Below are positions 8,075 through 16,232 of a stretch of 64,000 nucleotides of DNA, piece after piece. Under the pieces are notes generated by a model that did no database searches, had not been told where the DNA came from, and was given only the letters and a program-made list of their open reading frames with translations. Positions within the stretch are counted from its first letter, which is position 1. Each line of letters begins with the position of its first letter. This DNA comes from CAZNDN01 sp964571815 (GTDB lineage: Bacteria; Fibrobacterota; Chitinivibrionia; Chitinivibrionales; WJKA01), in assembly GCA_964571815.1 (NCBI GenBank), contig CAZNDN010000004.1, forward strand, positions 17,565 to 81,564, written 5' to 3'. The position numbers and the translations under genes are program-made.

Positions 8075-9858
8075 GCCTCCTCCAAAACGTGGTCAATCGA
8101 TTTCCCCGCCGGCACCATGGGAAAAACATTCTCTTCCGGCGAAACCGCAAATTCCATAAGGGCCGGCCCGGCGCAACGCAACCCCTTCCTCAACACCGGG
8201 ATCATCTCTTCGGGTGTCTCCGCCCGGAAGGCGTCGATACCGTAGCTGCGGGCCAGGGCGACAAAATCGGGTACATACCCCCGGCCCGACTTTTTCCGGT
8301 CGCGTCCCCGGGACGGCGACTGCCCGGCGGGCCCCATCAGACTCGTGGAGCTGTATCTGCGCTCGTAAAACAGCTCCTGCCACTGACGAACCATACCAAG
8401 ATAGCCGTTGTTGAGGATCACGATCTTGACGGGTATCTTGTTGATCGAAATCGTCGCCAGCTCCTGAATATTCATCTGTATCGAACCGTCGCCCGCAATA
8501 TCGATCACCGGCACGCCGGGATTGGACAGGGCCGCGCCCATGGCCGCCGGCATCCCGTACCCCATGGTTCCGAGCCCGCCCGAAGTAAGCAGGGAACGAG
8601 GCCTGGTGAACAGGTAGTAGTGGGCGGTCCACATCTGGTTCTGCCCCACCTCCGTGGCGATGATCGCGTTTCCCTTTGTCTCACGGTACACGGCCTCTAC
8701 CACCGCCTGCGGCTTGATGAGCTTTTTCGACGGCGTGTAGGCAAACAGCCTCCTCCCCTTGCGCTTCGCCAGCTCCCTGTTCCACTGATTGGGCTTCCTC
8801 GGGTCCACAAGTTTGTTGATCCCCGCCAGCATGTTTACCGCGTCGCCCACAACCGGAATGTCGACCTTGATCACCTTGGAGATTGCCGCGGGGTCGATAT
8901 CCATGTGGATAATCTTCGCCTGCGGCGCAAACCTCTCTACATCGCCGGTCACCCGGTCATCGAATCGCGCTCCCACCGATATGATCAGGTCGGTATTCTG
9001 CAGAGCATAGTTGGCTACCTTCGAGCCGTGCATTCCCGGCATGCCCAGAAACAGCGTATGGTCCCCGGGGAACCCACCCAGACCCATGAGGGTCGTTGTC
9101 ACCGGAATGCTGGCCTTCACCGCCAGTCGCCGCAGCTCCTCGGCGGCGCCGGAAATGATGACGCCTCCCCCGGCATAGATCAAGGGCTTTTCCGCCTGCG
9201 CGATAGCCTCCGCCGCTTTCCTGAGCTGCTTCACGTGTCCGATCACATTCGGCTTGTAGCTTCGGATACTCACATCACGAGGATACTCGTAGTTTTCCAA
9301 CACGGCCCGGGAGACGTCAACCGGGATGTCGATCAGAACCGGCCCCGGTCGTCCCGTCGAGGCAATGTGAAACGCCTGCTTCATCAACACCGGCAACTCG
9401 GCCACCGTTCTCACCAGGAAGTTGTGTTTGGTAACCGGCCGGCTGATTCCCACAACGTCGGCCTCCTGGAACGCATCGGTGCCCAGAATCGGCGTGGCAA
9501 CCTGTCCCGTAATCGCGACCATGGGGACCGAATCCAGATAGGCAGTGGCTATTCCGGTGATAAGGTTCGTCGCCCCCGGTCCCGATGTAGCAAGGCACAC
9601 ACCGACCTTGCCCGTCGCCCTCGCATAGCCGTCGGCCGCATGCGCCGCTCCCTGCTCGTGGCGCGTGAGAATCACCCGCGGTTTCTTTACTCCGTAGAGA
9701 ACGTCGAAAATCGGAATAACCACGCCGCCGGGATAACCGAAAAGCAGCTCCGTCTTTTCCTTAACCAACGCGTCAACAACGATTTGTGCGCCCGTTGCCT
9801 TCACCGCATCCTCCGCATCCGATGGTCCGGTCTGTGCCGCCGCCGTTGCGCAAACCAC
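8071..9858 (-). CDS. ilvB: Acetolactate synthase large (catalytic) subunit
   Basis: Thiamine diphosphate enzyme that joins two pyruvates, or pyruvate and 2-oxobutyrate. The 595 residues contain the catalytic glutamate E68 in RHEQGAAHAADGYAR, the central FAD/NAD-like domain, and the ThDP motif that starts GDGS and ends LNN. I place the start at GTG 9858 rather than at the upstream in-frame position near 10038. The GTG has GGAGGA 4 nt upstream, and the extra 60 residues would read through a promoter and are arginine-rich and unlike the family. An unusual insertion (SPSRGRDRKKSGRGY) precedes the C-terminal helix region. It is the first enzyme gene after the leader. Confidence 0.94.
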   Translation of the reverse strand: MVCATAAAQTGPSDAEDAVKATGAQIVVDALVKEKTELLFGYPGGVVIPIFDVLYGVKKPRVILTRHEQGAAHAADGYARATGKVGVCLATSGPGATNLITGIATAYLDSVPMVAITGQVATPILGTDAFQEADVVGISRPVTKHNFLVRTVAELPVLMKQAFHIASTGRPGPVLIDIPVDVSRAVLENYEYPRDVSIRSYKPNVIGHVKQLRKAAEAIAQAEKPLIYAGGGVIISGAAEELRRLAVKASIPVTTTLMGLGGFPGDHTLFLGMPGMHGSKVANYALQNTDLIISVGARFDDRVTGDVERFAPQAKIIHMDIDPAAISKVIKVDIPVVGDAVNMLAGINKLVDPRKPNQWNRELAKRKGRRLFAYTPSKKLIKPQAVVEAVYRETKGNAIIATEVGQNQMWTAHYYLFTRPRSLLTSGGLGTMGYGMPAAMGAALSNPGVPVIDIAGDGSIQMNIQELATISINKIPVKIVILNNGYLGMVRQWQELFYERRYSSTSLMGPAGQSPSRGRDRKKSGRGYVPDFVALARSYGIDAFRAETPEEMIPVLRKGLRCAGPALMEFAVSPEENVFPMVPAGKSIDHVLEEA

Positions 9859-9885
9859 CTGTCCTCCGGCGGAAGCAGACCGATT

Positions 9886-9914
9886 AATATACCACCTTCG
9901 TTGTCCCGAATCAA
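9886..9914 (-). promoter_or_regulatory. Candidate second promoter immediately upstream of ilvB
   Basis: On the minus strand TTGATT (9914-9909), a 17-nt spacer and TATATT (9891-9886) lie 27 nt before the ilvB start. It is downstream of the attenuator, so transcripts from it would escape attenuation and give a basal level of the operon. Confidence 0.6.
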
Positions 9915-10036
9915 GCAATTCCCCCGCCGGCCGCCCGGATCCGGGGGTCCGCGTTCGCGGTCGGCCCCGGGAAACCACTCTCTTCGAGTTGAGCCGTGCC
10001 CTCCGTCGCATTACCCCAACCCAAACGGGAAGGCAC

Positions 10037-10070
10037 AAAAAAAAAGCCCGCTTCCTTCAGGGAAACGGGC
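10037..10070 (-). terminator. Rho-independent attenuator terminator of the ilvB leader
   Basis: Read on the minus strand, GCCCG-T-TTCC, a 5-nt loop, GGAA-G-CGGGC and then nine consecutive Ts. It lies 29 nt after the leader-peptide stop and 180 nt before ilvB. Its 5' arm (10070-10065) is complementary to the last codons of the leader peptide (10107-10102), which provides the alternative anti-terminator pairing. Confidence 0.85.
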
Positions 10071-10098
10071 CCGGATTTTCTCTTGTATGCTGTAACGC

Positions 10099-10197
10099 TC
10101 AGCCCGTCTCCACGTATGGACGCAGAATACCTACCACTACGACCCCCCGTAGCACGAGCCTCGAATTACCGCCTTCGTGTGTTTTTGCCGAGTACAT
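10099..10197 (-). CDS. Branched-chain amino acid leader peptide of the ilvB operon
   Basis: A 32-codon reading frame from ATG 10197 to TGA 10099. Codons 14-16 are Leu-Val-Leu, codons 19-22 are four consecutive Val (GTC GTA GTG GTA), and codons 24-25 are Ile-Leu; ten of 32 residues are branched-chain. Codons 31-32 (ACG GGC) are complementary to the 5' arm of the following terminator. A ribosome stalled on Val or Ile/Leu would leave them free to form the anti-terminator, while one that reaches the stop codon would cover them. An in-frame GTG two codons upstream (10203) is an alternative start; neither has a strong ribosome site. The logic is that of enterobacterial ilv leaders. Confidence 0.8.
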   Translation of the reverse strand: MYSAKTHEGGNSRLVLRGVVVVGILRPYVETG

Positions 10198-10236
10198 TGT
10201 CACCGCTCACCAACCTTTCTTTACTCACTCCTTTGT

Positions 10237-10266
10237 AATATACCATCTCGCCACCGAAGGAAACAA
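10237..10266 (-). promoter_or_regulatory. Promoter of the attenuated ilvB leader
   Basis: TTGTTT (10266-10261), an 18-nt spacer and TATATT (10242-10237) on the minus strand, beginning 32 nt after the stop of the SpoIIE gene. Transcription would start near 10230, about 33 nt before the leader peptide. Confidence 0.6.
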
Positions 10267-10298
10267 CCCCCGGTTGAGCCCGCCCCTTCGTGCGCCTC

Positions 10299-12908
10299 TC
10301 AACAACCGTCTCCGTTGACTTCAATGGCCAGCATCGTCAGGTCGTCATGATACGGACTTCCGCGCGCAAACCCCTTGATGTCCTTCATGATCAGCTCGAC
10401 AAGCGTGTCGGGGTCGGCCCGCCGATTGACTTCGAGCAGATTGAAAAGACGTTCGTGCCCGTAGGAATTCTTTGCCGGATCGGTTGCCTCGGTCAAGCCG
10501 TCCGTGTAAATCAGGAACCTGCTGCCGCCCGTCAACTCCAGCGTGACCTCATCGATCATGGAAGCGAAATGTTCGGTATCGGAAACCAGGCCCAGGGCAA
10601 GTCCGCTGGACTCGATGTTCCGCGGCTGCCCCGATTCCTCATCGATCCGCACCATCATCGGATGCCCGGCTCGGGAGTAACTCATCGACGATCCGCTGGG
10701 ATCGATCACCAGGCACAGTGCCGTGACGAATGACTTGTCGTCCAGATTGGCCGACATCGACTCGTTGACTCTGCACAGGATCTCTCTGGCGGACACGGCG
10801 CCCTGCGCGGCAACCCTGAACGCACTGCGCAGCATGGTCATGAACAGTGCGGCGGGTATCCCCTTCCCGCATACATCGGCGATCACAATCACCCAGTTGC
10901 CGTTTTCGATGGGAAAGTAGTCCAGATAGTCTCCACCCACCTCGAAGGCCGGGTAGTATACCCCCTTGACGTTGACATGTGGTATATGCGGTTTCTCCCG
11001 GGGGGTGAAACGCTGCTGGATGCTCCGTGCCGCGTCGAGTTCGGCCTGGATCCTGGCGCGCTGTCCAAGTTCCCGGTAGTGGATCGCATTGCTCAGACAC
11101 GTTGCCGCGTGCGCCGAGAGCGTGGTCAGGACCGGCTGTTCACGGTCGTGAAAATCGGGAGAGCCCTCGGTGGTGAATATCTGTACAATCGCCAGGGCCC
11201 GATTATCGGCCAGCAGCGGAATCGCCATGTAGCAGGAGGGCAAGTGAAGCTCCCGCCACGGCAGTCCTCCTACATGGTCGTCGTTGCGCCAATCCGGGAC
11301 GAAAAACGGTCTCTGAAGCTCCCGGCGGGCAAAGACCCCCAGGGCCTCTTCCGAGGCCTTCCACCCGCGGTCGTCACGCAGCATTTGCGTGGCACACTGG
11401 CACGTGAAACCCTCGGCGTCCCGAAGACAGATGCTCACCTCCGCATCGGGGAACCGCACACAAAAAGCTTCAACGATAGCAGGCGTCAACTCTTCGACCC
11501 TGATGAACTGGGCCAGTTCGTGTGAAGTGGTATTGAGAAAGCGAAGCTGGGAGAGACGTTCCTGAAGCCGGTCGTTAGCTTCCTTCAAATCCGCCGTCCG
11601 CTCCTGGACCCTGAGTTCAAGCTCATCCTTTGCCTTCTGAAGCGCTTCCTCGAACTCCTTGCGCTCGGTCACGTCACGGCTGATCCCCACCAGCCCCACG
11701 ATCTTCCCCCCGCTGTCACGGGTTGCCACCTTCGTTGTCGAAAGCCAGATCCGCCGTCCGTCGGGATCGCGGGCGGGTTCCTGCCGATTCACCACCGGCC
11801 TCCCGCTCTGTATGACCAACTGCTCGTCCGAAAAGTACCGGGCGGCAAGCTCCCTCGAAAAGAAATCGAAATCGCTCTTCCCGCTCACCTCTTCCTGCTT
11901 CTCCTTGCCCAGTACCTTCAGGTGCGCCTTGTTATTGATGACAAACCGGCTGTCGGTATCTTTGATGAAGATGTAGTCCGGCATGTTGTCTATCAGCGTG
12001 CGGAGAAGATTGCGTTCCTTTTCCAGTTCGTCCTCAAACTCCTTGTGCGCGGTGATGTCCCGGCTGATCCCCACCAGCCCCACAATCCGCCCTTCGCTGT
12101 CGCGCGCAGCCACCTTGGTGGTCGAGAGCCAGCGTTGCCGCCCCCCCTTGTCGCGCACCGGCTCTTCGCGGTTGAGGATCGCCTTACCCATCTGCAGCAC
12201 CACCTGCTCATCGGAGAGGTAGCGGGCGACCAGGTCGCGCGGAAAGAAATCGTAGTCGGTTTTCCCCAGGAGCTGGTCGCGACTCTGTATTCCCAGAATC
12301 TCCATGTGCGCCCGATTGCTCAGCACAAACCGGCTCTGACTATCCTTGACAAAAATGAAGTCCGGAATATTGTCGACCACCGTTCGAAGCAGATTCCGTT
12401 CCTTCTCCAGCTCCTCCTCGGTCTTCAGCAGCTCCGTTATCTCACGAGAAAGCCCGCAGGTGCCGACAATCTTTCCCGTGTCGTCGGTAACCGGAATTCT
12501 CGTCGAGGAAAACCACTTCACGCGTCCGTCGGACGTCACCAGCTTTTCCACCCGGCCCACGATAGGGGTGCCCGTGCGAAGGATTTCCTTTTCAACTTCG
12601 CGGGCCTGTGCGGCGAAATCGGGAGAGAGGAAATCGCGATCGGTCTTGCCCGTGGCCTCGTCGGGACCCGAAAGTCCCCACTGGCGCGCCCACGCACGGT
12701 TCACGTGCACGAAACGCCCCCGGGAGTCTTTCAGGTATATCTGATCGGGAATGTGCTCAATCAGGGCGTGCATCAACTGCTGCCGCCAGGCCAGCAGCTC
12801 GTGTTCCCGACGCAACTGACGATGCGACTCGCGAAGCTGCTCAACCCTCCGCTCTATGCCGCGAGCCTCGGCCTCGTCATCGTGTCGCAGCTCCGAATCT
12901 CGACTCAT
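10299..12908 (-). CDS. Triple-PAS, GAF, SpoIIE-type PP2C protein phosphatase
   Basis: Soluble sensor phosphatase, 869 residues, of the RsbU/SpoIIE type that usually dephosphorylates an anti-anti-sigma factor. Three PAS domains occupy roughly residues 45-420. The second and third are very similar to each other (each starts ELEKERNLLRT and ends IVGLVGISRD), so they look like a recent duplication. A coiled coil (about 420-455) and a GAF domain (about 465-625) follow. The C-terminal PP2C domain has metal-binding FEVGGDYLDYFP, IADVCGKGIPAALFM, YSRAGHP and PYHDDLTMLAIE. I prefer ATG 12908 (GGGGGA 8 nt upstream) over the in-frame GTG at 12947. No partner anti-sigma genes are in the window. Confidence 0.88.
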   Translation of the reverse strand: MSRDSELRHDDEAEARGIERRVEQLRESHRQLRREHELLAWRQQLMHALIEHIPDQIYLKDSRGRFVHVNRAWARQWGLSGPDEATGKTDRDFLSPDFAAQAREVEKEILRTGTPIVGRVEKLVTSDGRVKWFSSTRIPVTDDTGKIVGTCGLSREITELLKTEEELEKERNLLRTVVDNIPDFIFVKDSQSRFVLSNRAHMEILGIQSRDQLLGKTDYDFFPRDLVARYLSDEQVVLQMGKAILNREEPVRDKGGRQRWLSTTKVAARDSEGRIVGLVGISRDITAHKEFEDELEKERNLLRTLIDNMPDYIFIKDTDSRFVINNKAHLKVLGKEKQEEVSGKSDFDFFSRELAARYFSDEQLVIQSGRPVVNRQEPARDPDGRRIWLSTTKVATRDSGGKIVGLVGISRDVTERKEFEEALQKAKDELELRVQERTADLKEANDRLQERLSQLRFLNTTSHELAQFIRVEELTPAIVEAFCVRFPDAEVSICLRDAEGFTCQCATQMLRDDRGWKASEEALGVFARRELQRPFFVPDWRNDDHVGGLPWRELHLPSCYMAIPLLADNRALAIVQIFTTEGSPDFHDREQPVLTTLSAHAATCLSNAIHYRELGQRARIQAELDAARSIQQRFTPREKPHIPHVNVKGVYYPAFEVGGDYLDYFPIENGNWVIVIADVCGKGIPAALFMTMLRSAFRVAAQGAVSAREILCRVNESMSANLDDKSFVTALCLVIDPSGSSMSYSRAGHPMMVRIDEESGQPRNIESSGLALGLVSDTEHFASMIDEVTLELTGGSRFLIYTDGLTEATDPAKNSYGHERLFNLLEVNRRADPDTLVELIMKDIKGFARGSPYHDDLTMLAIEVNGDGC

Positions 12909-12983
12909 ACTCTGGATCCCCCGGGTGGAATTGTCCCCATTCCCCACTGTCCGGCCTTGCCAACCGGAACACGCATATCTATT

Positions 12984-13012
12984 AATATAACGTCCCCCTG
13001 CCTTTTGCGCAA
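12984..13012 (-). promoter_or_regulatory. Promoter of the SpoIIE phosphatase gene
   Basis: TTGCGC (13012-13007), 17-nt spacer and TATATT (12989-12984) on the minus strand, 75 nt before the chosen start. The -10 box followed by AATA is nearly the same as those of the two ilvB promoters. Confidence 0.6.
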
Positions 13013-13024
13013 AACCGGGCGCGC

Positions 13025-13044
13025 CTGCCGCCGGGCGCCGGCAG
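13025..13044 (-). terminator. Possible terminator hairpin after uxaC
   Basis: CTGCCG and CGGCAG arms flank an 8-nt loop 19 nt after the uxaC stop. Only a short TTTT lies further downstream, so termination here is uncertain. Confidence 0.35.
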
Positions 13045-13062
13045 CAAAATCAGCGGCCGGTA

Positions 13063-14487
13063 TCACGCCGAAGCGGAGGGAAACCCGAAATACGAGCGGG
13101 CATTGCCGCAGCAGATGTCGCTCACCGTTTCGCCCACAAGGTTCATGTCCGAAGGAAGAAGGCCGCCGTGCATTTCCTCACCCAGGAGGTTGCAGAGTAT
13201 CCTGCGGAAATACTCGTGCCGGGGAAACGAAAGAAAGCTCCGGGAATCCGTGACCATGCCGACAAAACGGCTCAGAAGCCCGGTATTCGACAGGGCTTCG
13301 AGCTGTCTCTCCATGCCGTCCTTGTGATCCAGAAACCACCACGCACTTCCCATCTGCATCTTCCCCGCCGTGCTGCCGTCGTTGAAACACCCCAGCATGG
13401 CGCCGACAAGCTCGTTATCCCGCGGGTTGAGATTGTACACAACCGTTTTGGGCAGCTTCCCTTCTCGATCGAGACGATCGAGAAACGTCGATAGCGGACG
13501 GGCAATCTGCTCGTCCGCTATCGCATCAAAGCCGGTATCGGGTCCCAGTTTCTCGAACATCCTCGTGTTGTTGTCGCGCAAAGCACCGATATGAAGCTGT
13601 TGCGCCCACCCCCGCTCCCAATCCATGAGCGCGCACTCATGAAGAACTGCGGCCTGATATGCGGCAATATCCGCCGGTTCGGCAGACGCTCCTCCCCGCA
13701 CGCGGGCAAAGCATTTCTCCGCCCGTGACGCGTCGTAATGCACCGTCGGTACGCTTTCGATTCCATGATCCGAAAGGCGGCACCCGTGACGGTGGAAGTA
13801 CTCGTGACGCTTCCTCAGTGCTTCAATCATCGATGCGAAGGTGTTGATGTCACTATCGGCGGTCTCGGACAGGAGGTCAAGCCACTCATTGAGCCGCCGC
13901 GGCCGGACGGCATCAAGTGCCCGGTCGGGCCGGAATGCAGGCAGGACGCGCGTGGCAAAACCGGTGTCACCGGCCAGAGCCCGGTGGTCCTCCAGGGAAT
14001 CGACCGGATCGTCGGTGGTGCACAGAACTTCGACGTTCATCCGACGAACCAGCTCCCGTGCGGTGAAAGCCTCGTCGCGGATTACGGCGTTGCAGCGCTC
14101 CCACACGGTCCGGGCCGTATCCGGACCGAGAAGAACATCGTCGACACCGAACACTCGGGCAAGCTCGAGGTGCGTCCAGTGGTAGAGGGGGTTGCGCAGC
14201 ATCCTCGGAACCGTCAAGGCCCATGCCTGGAACTTCTCCCAGTCCGATGCTTCACCGGTGCAGTACCGCTCATCGATCCCGTTGGCACGCATCTGCCGCC
14301 ACTTGTAATGATCGCCCGAGAGCCACAGGCGCGAAATGTTTTGAAAGCCCGTGTTCCCGGCCAGACGGGCGACCGGCAGGTGTGAATGGAAATCAATGAT
14401 GGGACTCGGTGCGGCATACTCGTGAAAAAGGCGTCGTGCCTCCTCCGAACAGAGGAGGAAGTCTCCCGTAATAAATGCTGCCCCCAT
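13063..14487 (-). CDS. uxaC: Uronate (glucuronate/galacturonate) isomerase
   Basis: Amidohydrolase-fold enzyme that isomerises D-glucuronate to D-fructuronate or D-galacturonate to D-tagaturonate, the first step of hexuronate breakdown. The 474-residue protein has the HxH metal motif at H34/H36 (IDFHSHLP), the WTHLELARVFG segment, QLHIGALRDNN, and VYNLNPRDNELVGAM, all typical of UxaC. ATG 14487 has GGGAGG 4 nt upstream. No other hexuronate genes are nearby, although a secreted beta-helix protein is encoded divergently next door; a link between the two is only a guess. Confidence 0.93.
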   Translation of the reverse strand: MGAAFITGDFLLCSEEARRLFHEYAAPSPIIDFHSHLPVARLAGNTGFQNISRLWLSGDHYKWRQMRANGIDERYCTGEASDWEKFQAWALTVPRMLRNPLYHWTHLELARVFGVDDVLLGPDTARTVWERCNAVIRDEAFTARELVRRMNVEVLCTTDDPVDSLEDHRALAGDTGFATRVLPAFRPDRALDAVRPRRLNEWLDLLSETADSDINTFASMIEALRKRHEYFHRHGCRLSDHGIESVPTVHYDASRAEKCFARVRGGASAEPADIAAYQAAVLHECALMDWERGWAQQLHIGALRDNNTRMFEKLGPDTGFDAIADEQIARPLSTFLDRLDREGKLPKTVVYNLNPRDNELVGAMLGCFNDGSTAGKMQMGSAWWFLDHKDGMERQLEALSNTGLLSRFVGMVTDSRSFLSFPRHEYFRRILCNLLGEEMHGGLLPSDMNLVGETVSDICCGNARSYFGFPSASA

Positions 14488-14852
14488 GGGCCCTCCCTTT
14501 GCTCAGTCGTCGCGGGAGCGAAGACCGTCCTGAAGACCGGATTCACGCGACGACAACGATACTTCCCCCTGAAATCGCGGAGAAGAAATCGTGAATGATC
14601 TCGGATCGCCGGGGTGACTGCTCAGGCACTCAACTCCATGATTCTGTTGACCCGCTCATGCCGGACATGAACGCGCAAAGGAATGTGAGCATCCGGGCAG
14701 ACACCTGGTGAGGAAATATACCAATTGCTGCTTCAACCGCACAACGGAGCGATCCACTTGTCAAAAACGGCTTTCCTGACGTAGTTTAGAGTAGTTTCGA
14801 TAACGTGGAGTGATCGCGCCGGTCTGCAAGCCTTTTCTCAACGAGGTTCCCC
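14488..14852. promoter_or_regulatory. Divergent intergenic region with an inverted repeat
   Basis: 365 nt between uxaC and the beta-helix gene. A 9-bp perfect inverted repeat, GTCGTCGCG at 14506-14514 and CGCGACGAC at 14546-14554, lies just upstream of the uxaC ribosome site and could be an operator or a 5'-UTR hairpin. I see no clear promoter boxes. Confidence 0.4.
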
Positions 14853-16058
14853 GTGATACGACGTTTTCTCCCCGGCGGGCCCCTTCTCATGGTTGTCCTG
14901 AAAGCCACGATATGGGGCGCGGTCATCGTGGTTCCGCAAGACTGTCCGTCGGTACAGGCAGGCCTCGACAAGGCAGCCCACGGCGATACCGTGTACGTGC
15001 TCAATGGAACCTACAAGGAGAATATTACCCTCAGGGAGCATGTGGTACTCCGGGGACAGGACAGAGAGAAGACCATTCTCCGTGCAAAAAGAACGGCCCC
15101 GGACATGCCTGTGGTACGAGCCGTGAACCATGCCGTGGTGTGTAATTTCACCATCGAAAAAGGCGAGACCGGAGTATTGTGCGAACGCACGAACACGACA
15201 ATCACCGACAACATCCTCCGCAACAACAAGACCGGCATCCACTGTCTGATCTCCCTTCCCGGCATCCGCAACAACGTCATCTACCGCAACAAATGGACCG
15301 GAGTATTCTGCGAGCTGATTGCCTACGCCGACAACACCGCGATCGAACACAATGTGCTGGCGGAGAACGGGTATTCCGGGCTGGTGGCACACGGAAGCGC
15401 GGTCCTCATTCAAAACAATATCTTTTTCAATAACCGGCAATTCGGGCTCTTTCTGGACAAGCGATCGAGCCGCTGCCGCATTGTCCACAACGACTTCTTC
15501 GGCAACCGCCGCGACTACAACCGCCATGCGCTGTTCGACGAAACCAATACGACCCGCAATCCCCAATTCGCCACCGCGCCGGGAGGAGGCTACGACTACG
15601 TCAACAGTACCGTTGCGTCGCTTCGGGGGATGGGGAAGAACGGCACCGATATCGGGCTCGCGGGTGACTCGGGAGGCGGAGGTTTCGATGGTGATTCCGA
15701 CGGGAACGGTGTGGGGGGACAGGCGGATGCGTGCCCGGAGGCGGCCGAGGACGTGGACGGCCACGAGGATGAAGACGGTTGTCCCGACTTCGACAACGAT
15801 TTCGACGGCGTGTACGATGCCGACGACGGGTGTCCGGAGAAGGCCGAAGACTTCGACGGGTTTGAGGACGGCGACGGTTGTCCGGACCCCGACAATGACG
15901 GCGACGGGATCTGCGACCCCTGGGTGAAGGAAGGCGGGTTGGAAGCCGTGTACGCCGACACGTGCTCCGGAAGTGATGACTGTCCGATGGTTTCCGGAGG
16001 AAGCGATGACGACGCCGCGCGGAGCGACGGCTGTCCGCGAGAAGGGGCCGAACGCTAA
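14853..16058 (+). CDS. Secreted right-handed beta-helix protein with thrombospondin type 3 calcium repeats
   Basis: Probably exported, 401 residues. A hydrophobic N-terminal segment (LLMVVLKATIWGAVIVV) looks like a signal peptide. Residues about 30-240 are a parallel beta-helix of the NosD/pectate-lyase-like kind, with Asn-rich turns (ITDNILRNNKTGIHC, IRNNVIYRNKWTGVFC). Residues about 260-385 carry thrombospondin-3 type repeats built on D-x-D-x-DG and DGCP (DNDFDGVYDADDGCP), which bind calcium. A final catalytic domain is absent. GTG 14853 follows CGAGG; an ATG at 14889 is an alternative. A carbohydrate-binding or structural surface role is likely; the enzymatic activity cannot be read from the sequence. 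Confidence 0.75.
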   Translation: MIRRFLPGGPLLMVVLKATIWGAVIVVPQDCPSVQAGLDKAAHGDTVYVLNGTYKENITLREHVVLRGQDREKTILRAKRTAPDMPVVRAVNHAVVCNFTIEKGETGVLCERTNTTITDNILRNNKTGIHCLISLPGIRNNVIYRNKWTGVFCELIAYADNTAIEHNVLAENGYSGLVAHGSAVLIQNNIFFNNRQFGLFLDKRSSRCRIVHNDFFGNRRDYNRHALFDETNTTRNPQFATAPGGGYDYVNSTVASLRGMGKNGTDIGLAGDSGGGGFDGDSDGNGVGGQADACPEAAEDVDGHEDEDGCPDFDNDFDGVYDADDGCPEKAEDFDGFEDGDGCPDPDNDGDGICDPWVKEGGLEAVYADTCSGSDDCPMVSGGSDDDAARSDGCPREGAER

Positions 16059-16142
16059 GGGCCCCGAACCGACCAAACCGAGGGCGCGCCTTACCGGGGA
16101 ACATTCCCGCCGGCCGGGGCCGAAACACATCCCTTTCCTTTA

Positions 16143-16151
16143 TGGTATACT
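16143..16151 (+). promoter_or_regulatory. Extended -10 promoter element of ahcY
   Basis: TGGTATACT, that is TG-N-TATACT, 82 nt before the ahcY start. No good -35 box is present, as is common for extended -10 promoters. Confidence 0.5.
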
Positions 16152-16232
16152 ATGACGTTCGAAACGCCTTTTCGTATTTTGTCATGATTACTATTCGCGG
16201 GTTCATACTTTAGGAAAAGGAGACGCATTGCA

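Noticed and set aside
9859..10038. 60-codon N-terminal extension of ilvB
   Set aside because: Contains a promoter, is Arg-rich, and a strong ribosome site sits directly before GTG 9858.
7930..10095. Plus-strand open frame of 721 codons antisense to ilvB
   Set aside because: Opposite a well-supported gene and runs through its promoters; composition is shadow-like.
16059..16232. SAH riboswitch upstream of ahcY
   Set aside because: The leader is short and lacks the conserved core; only an extended -10 promoter was found.
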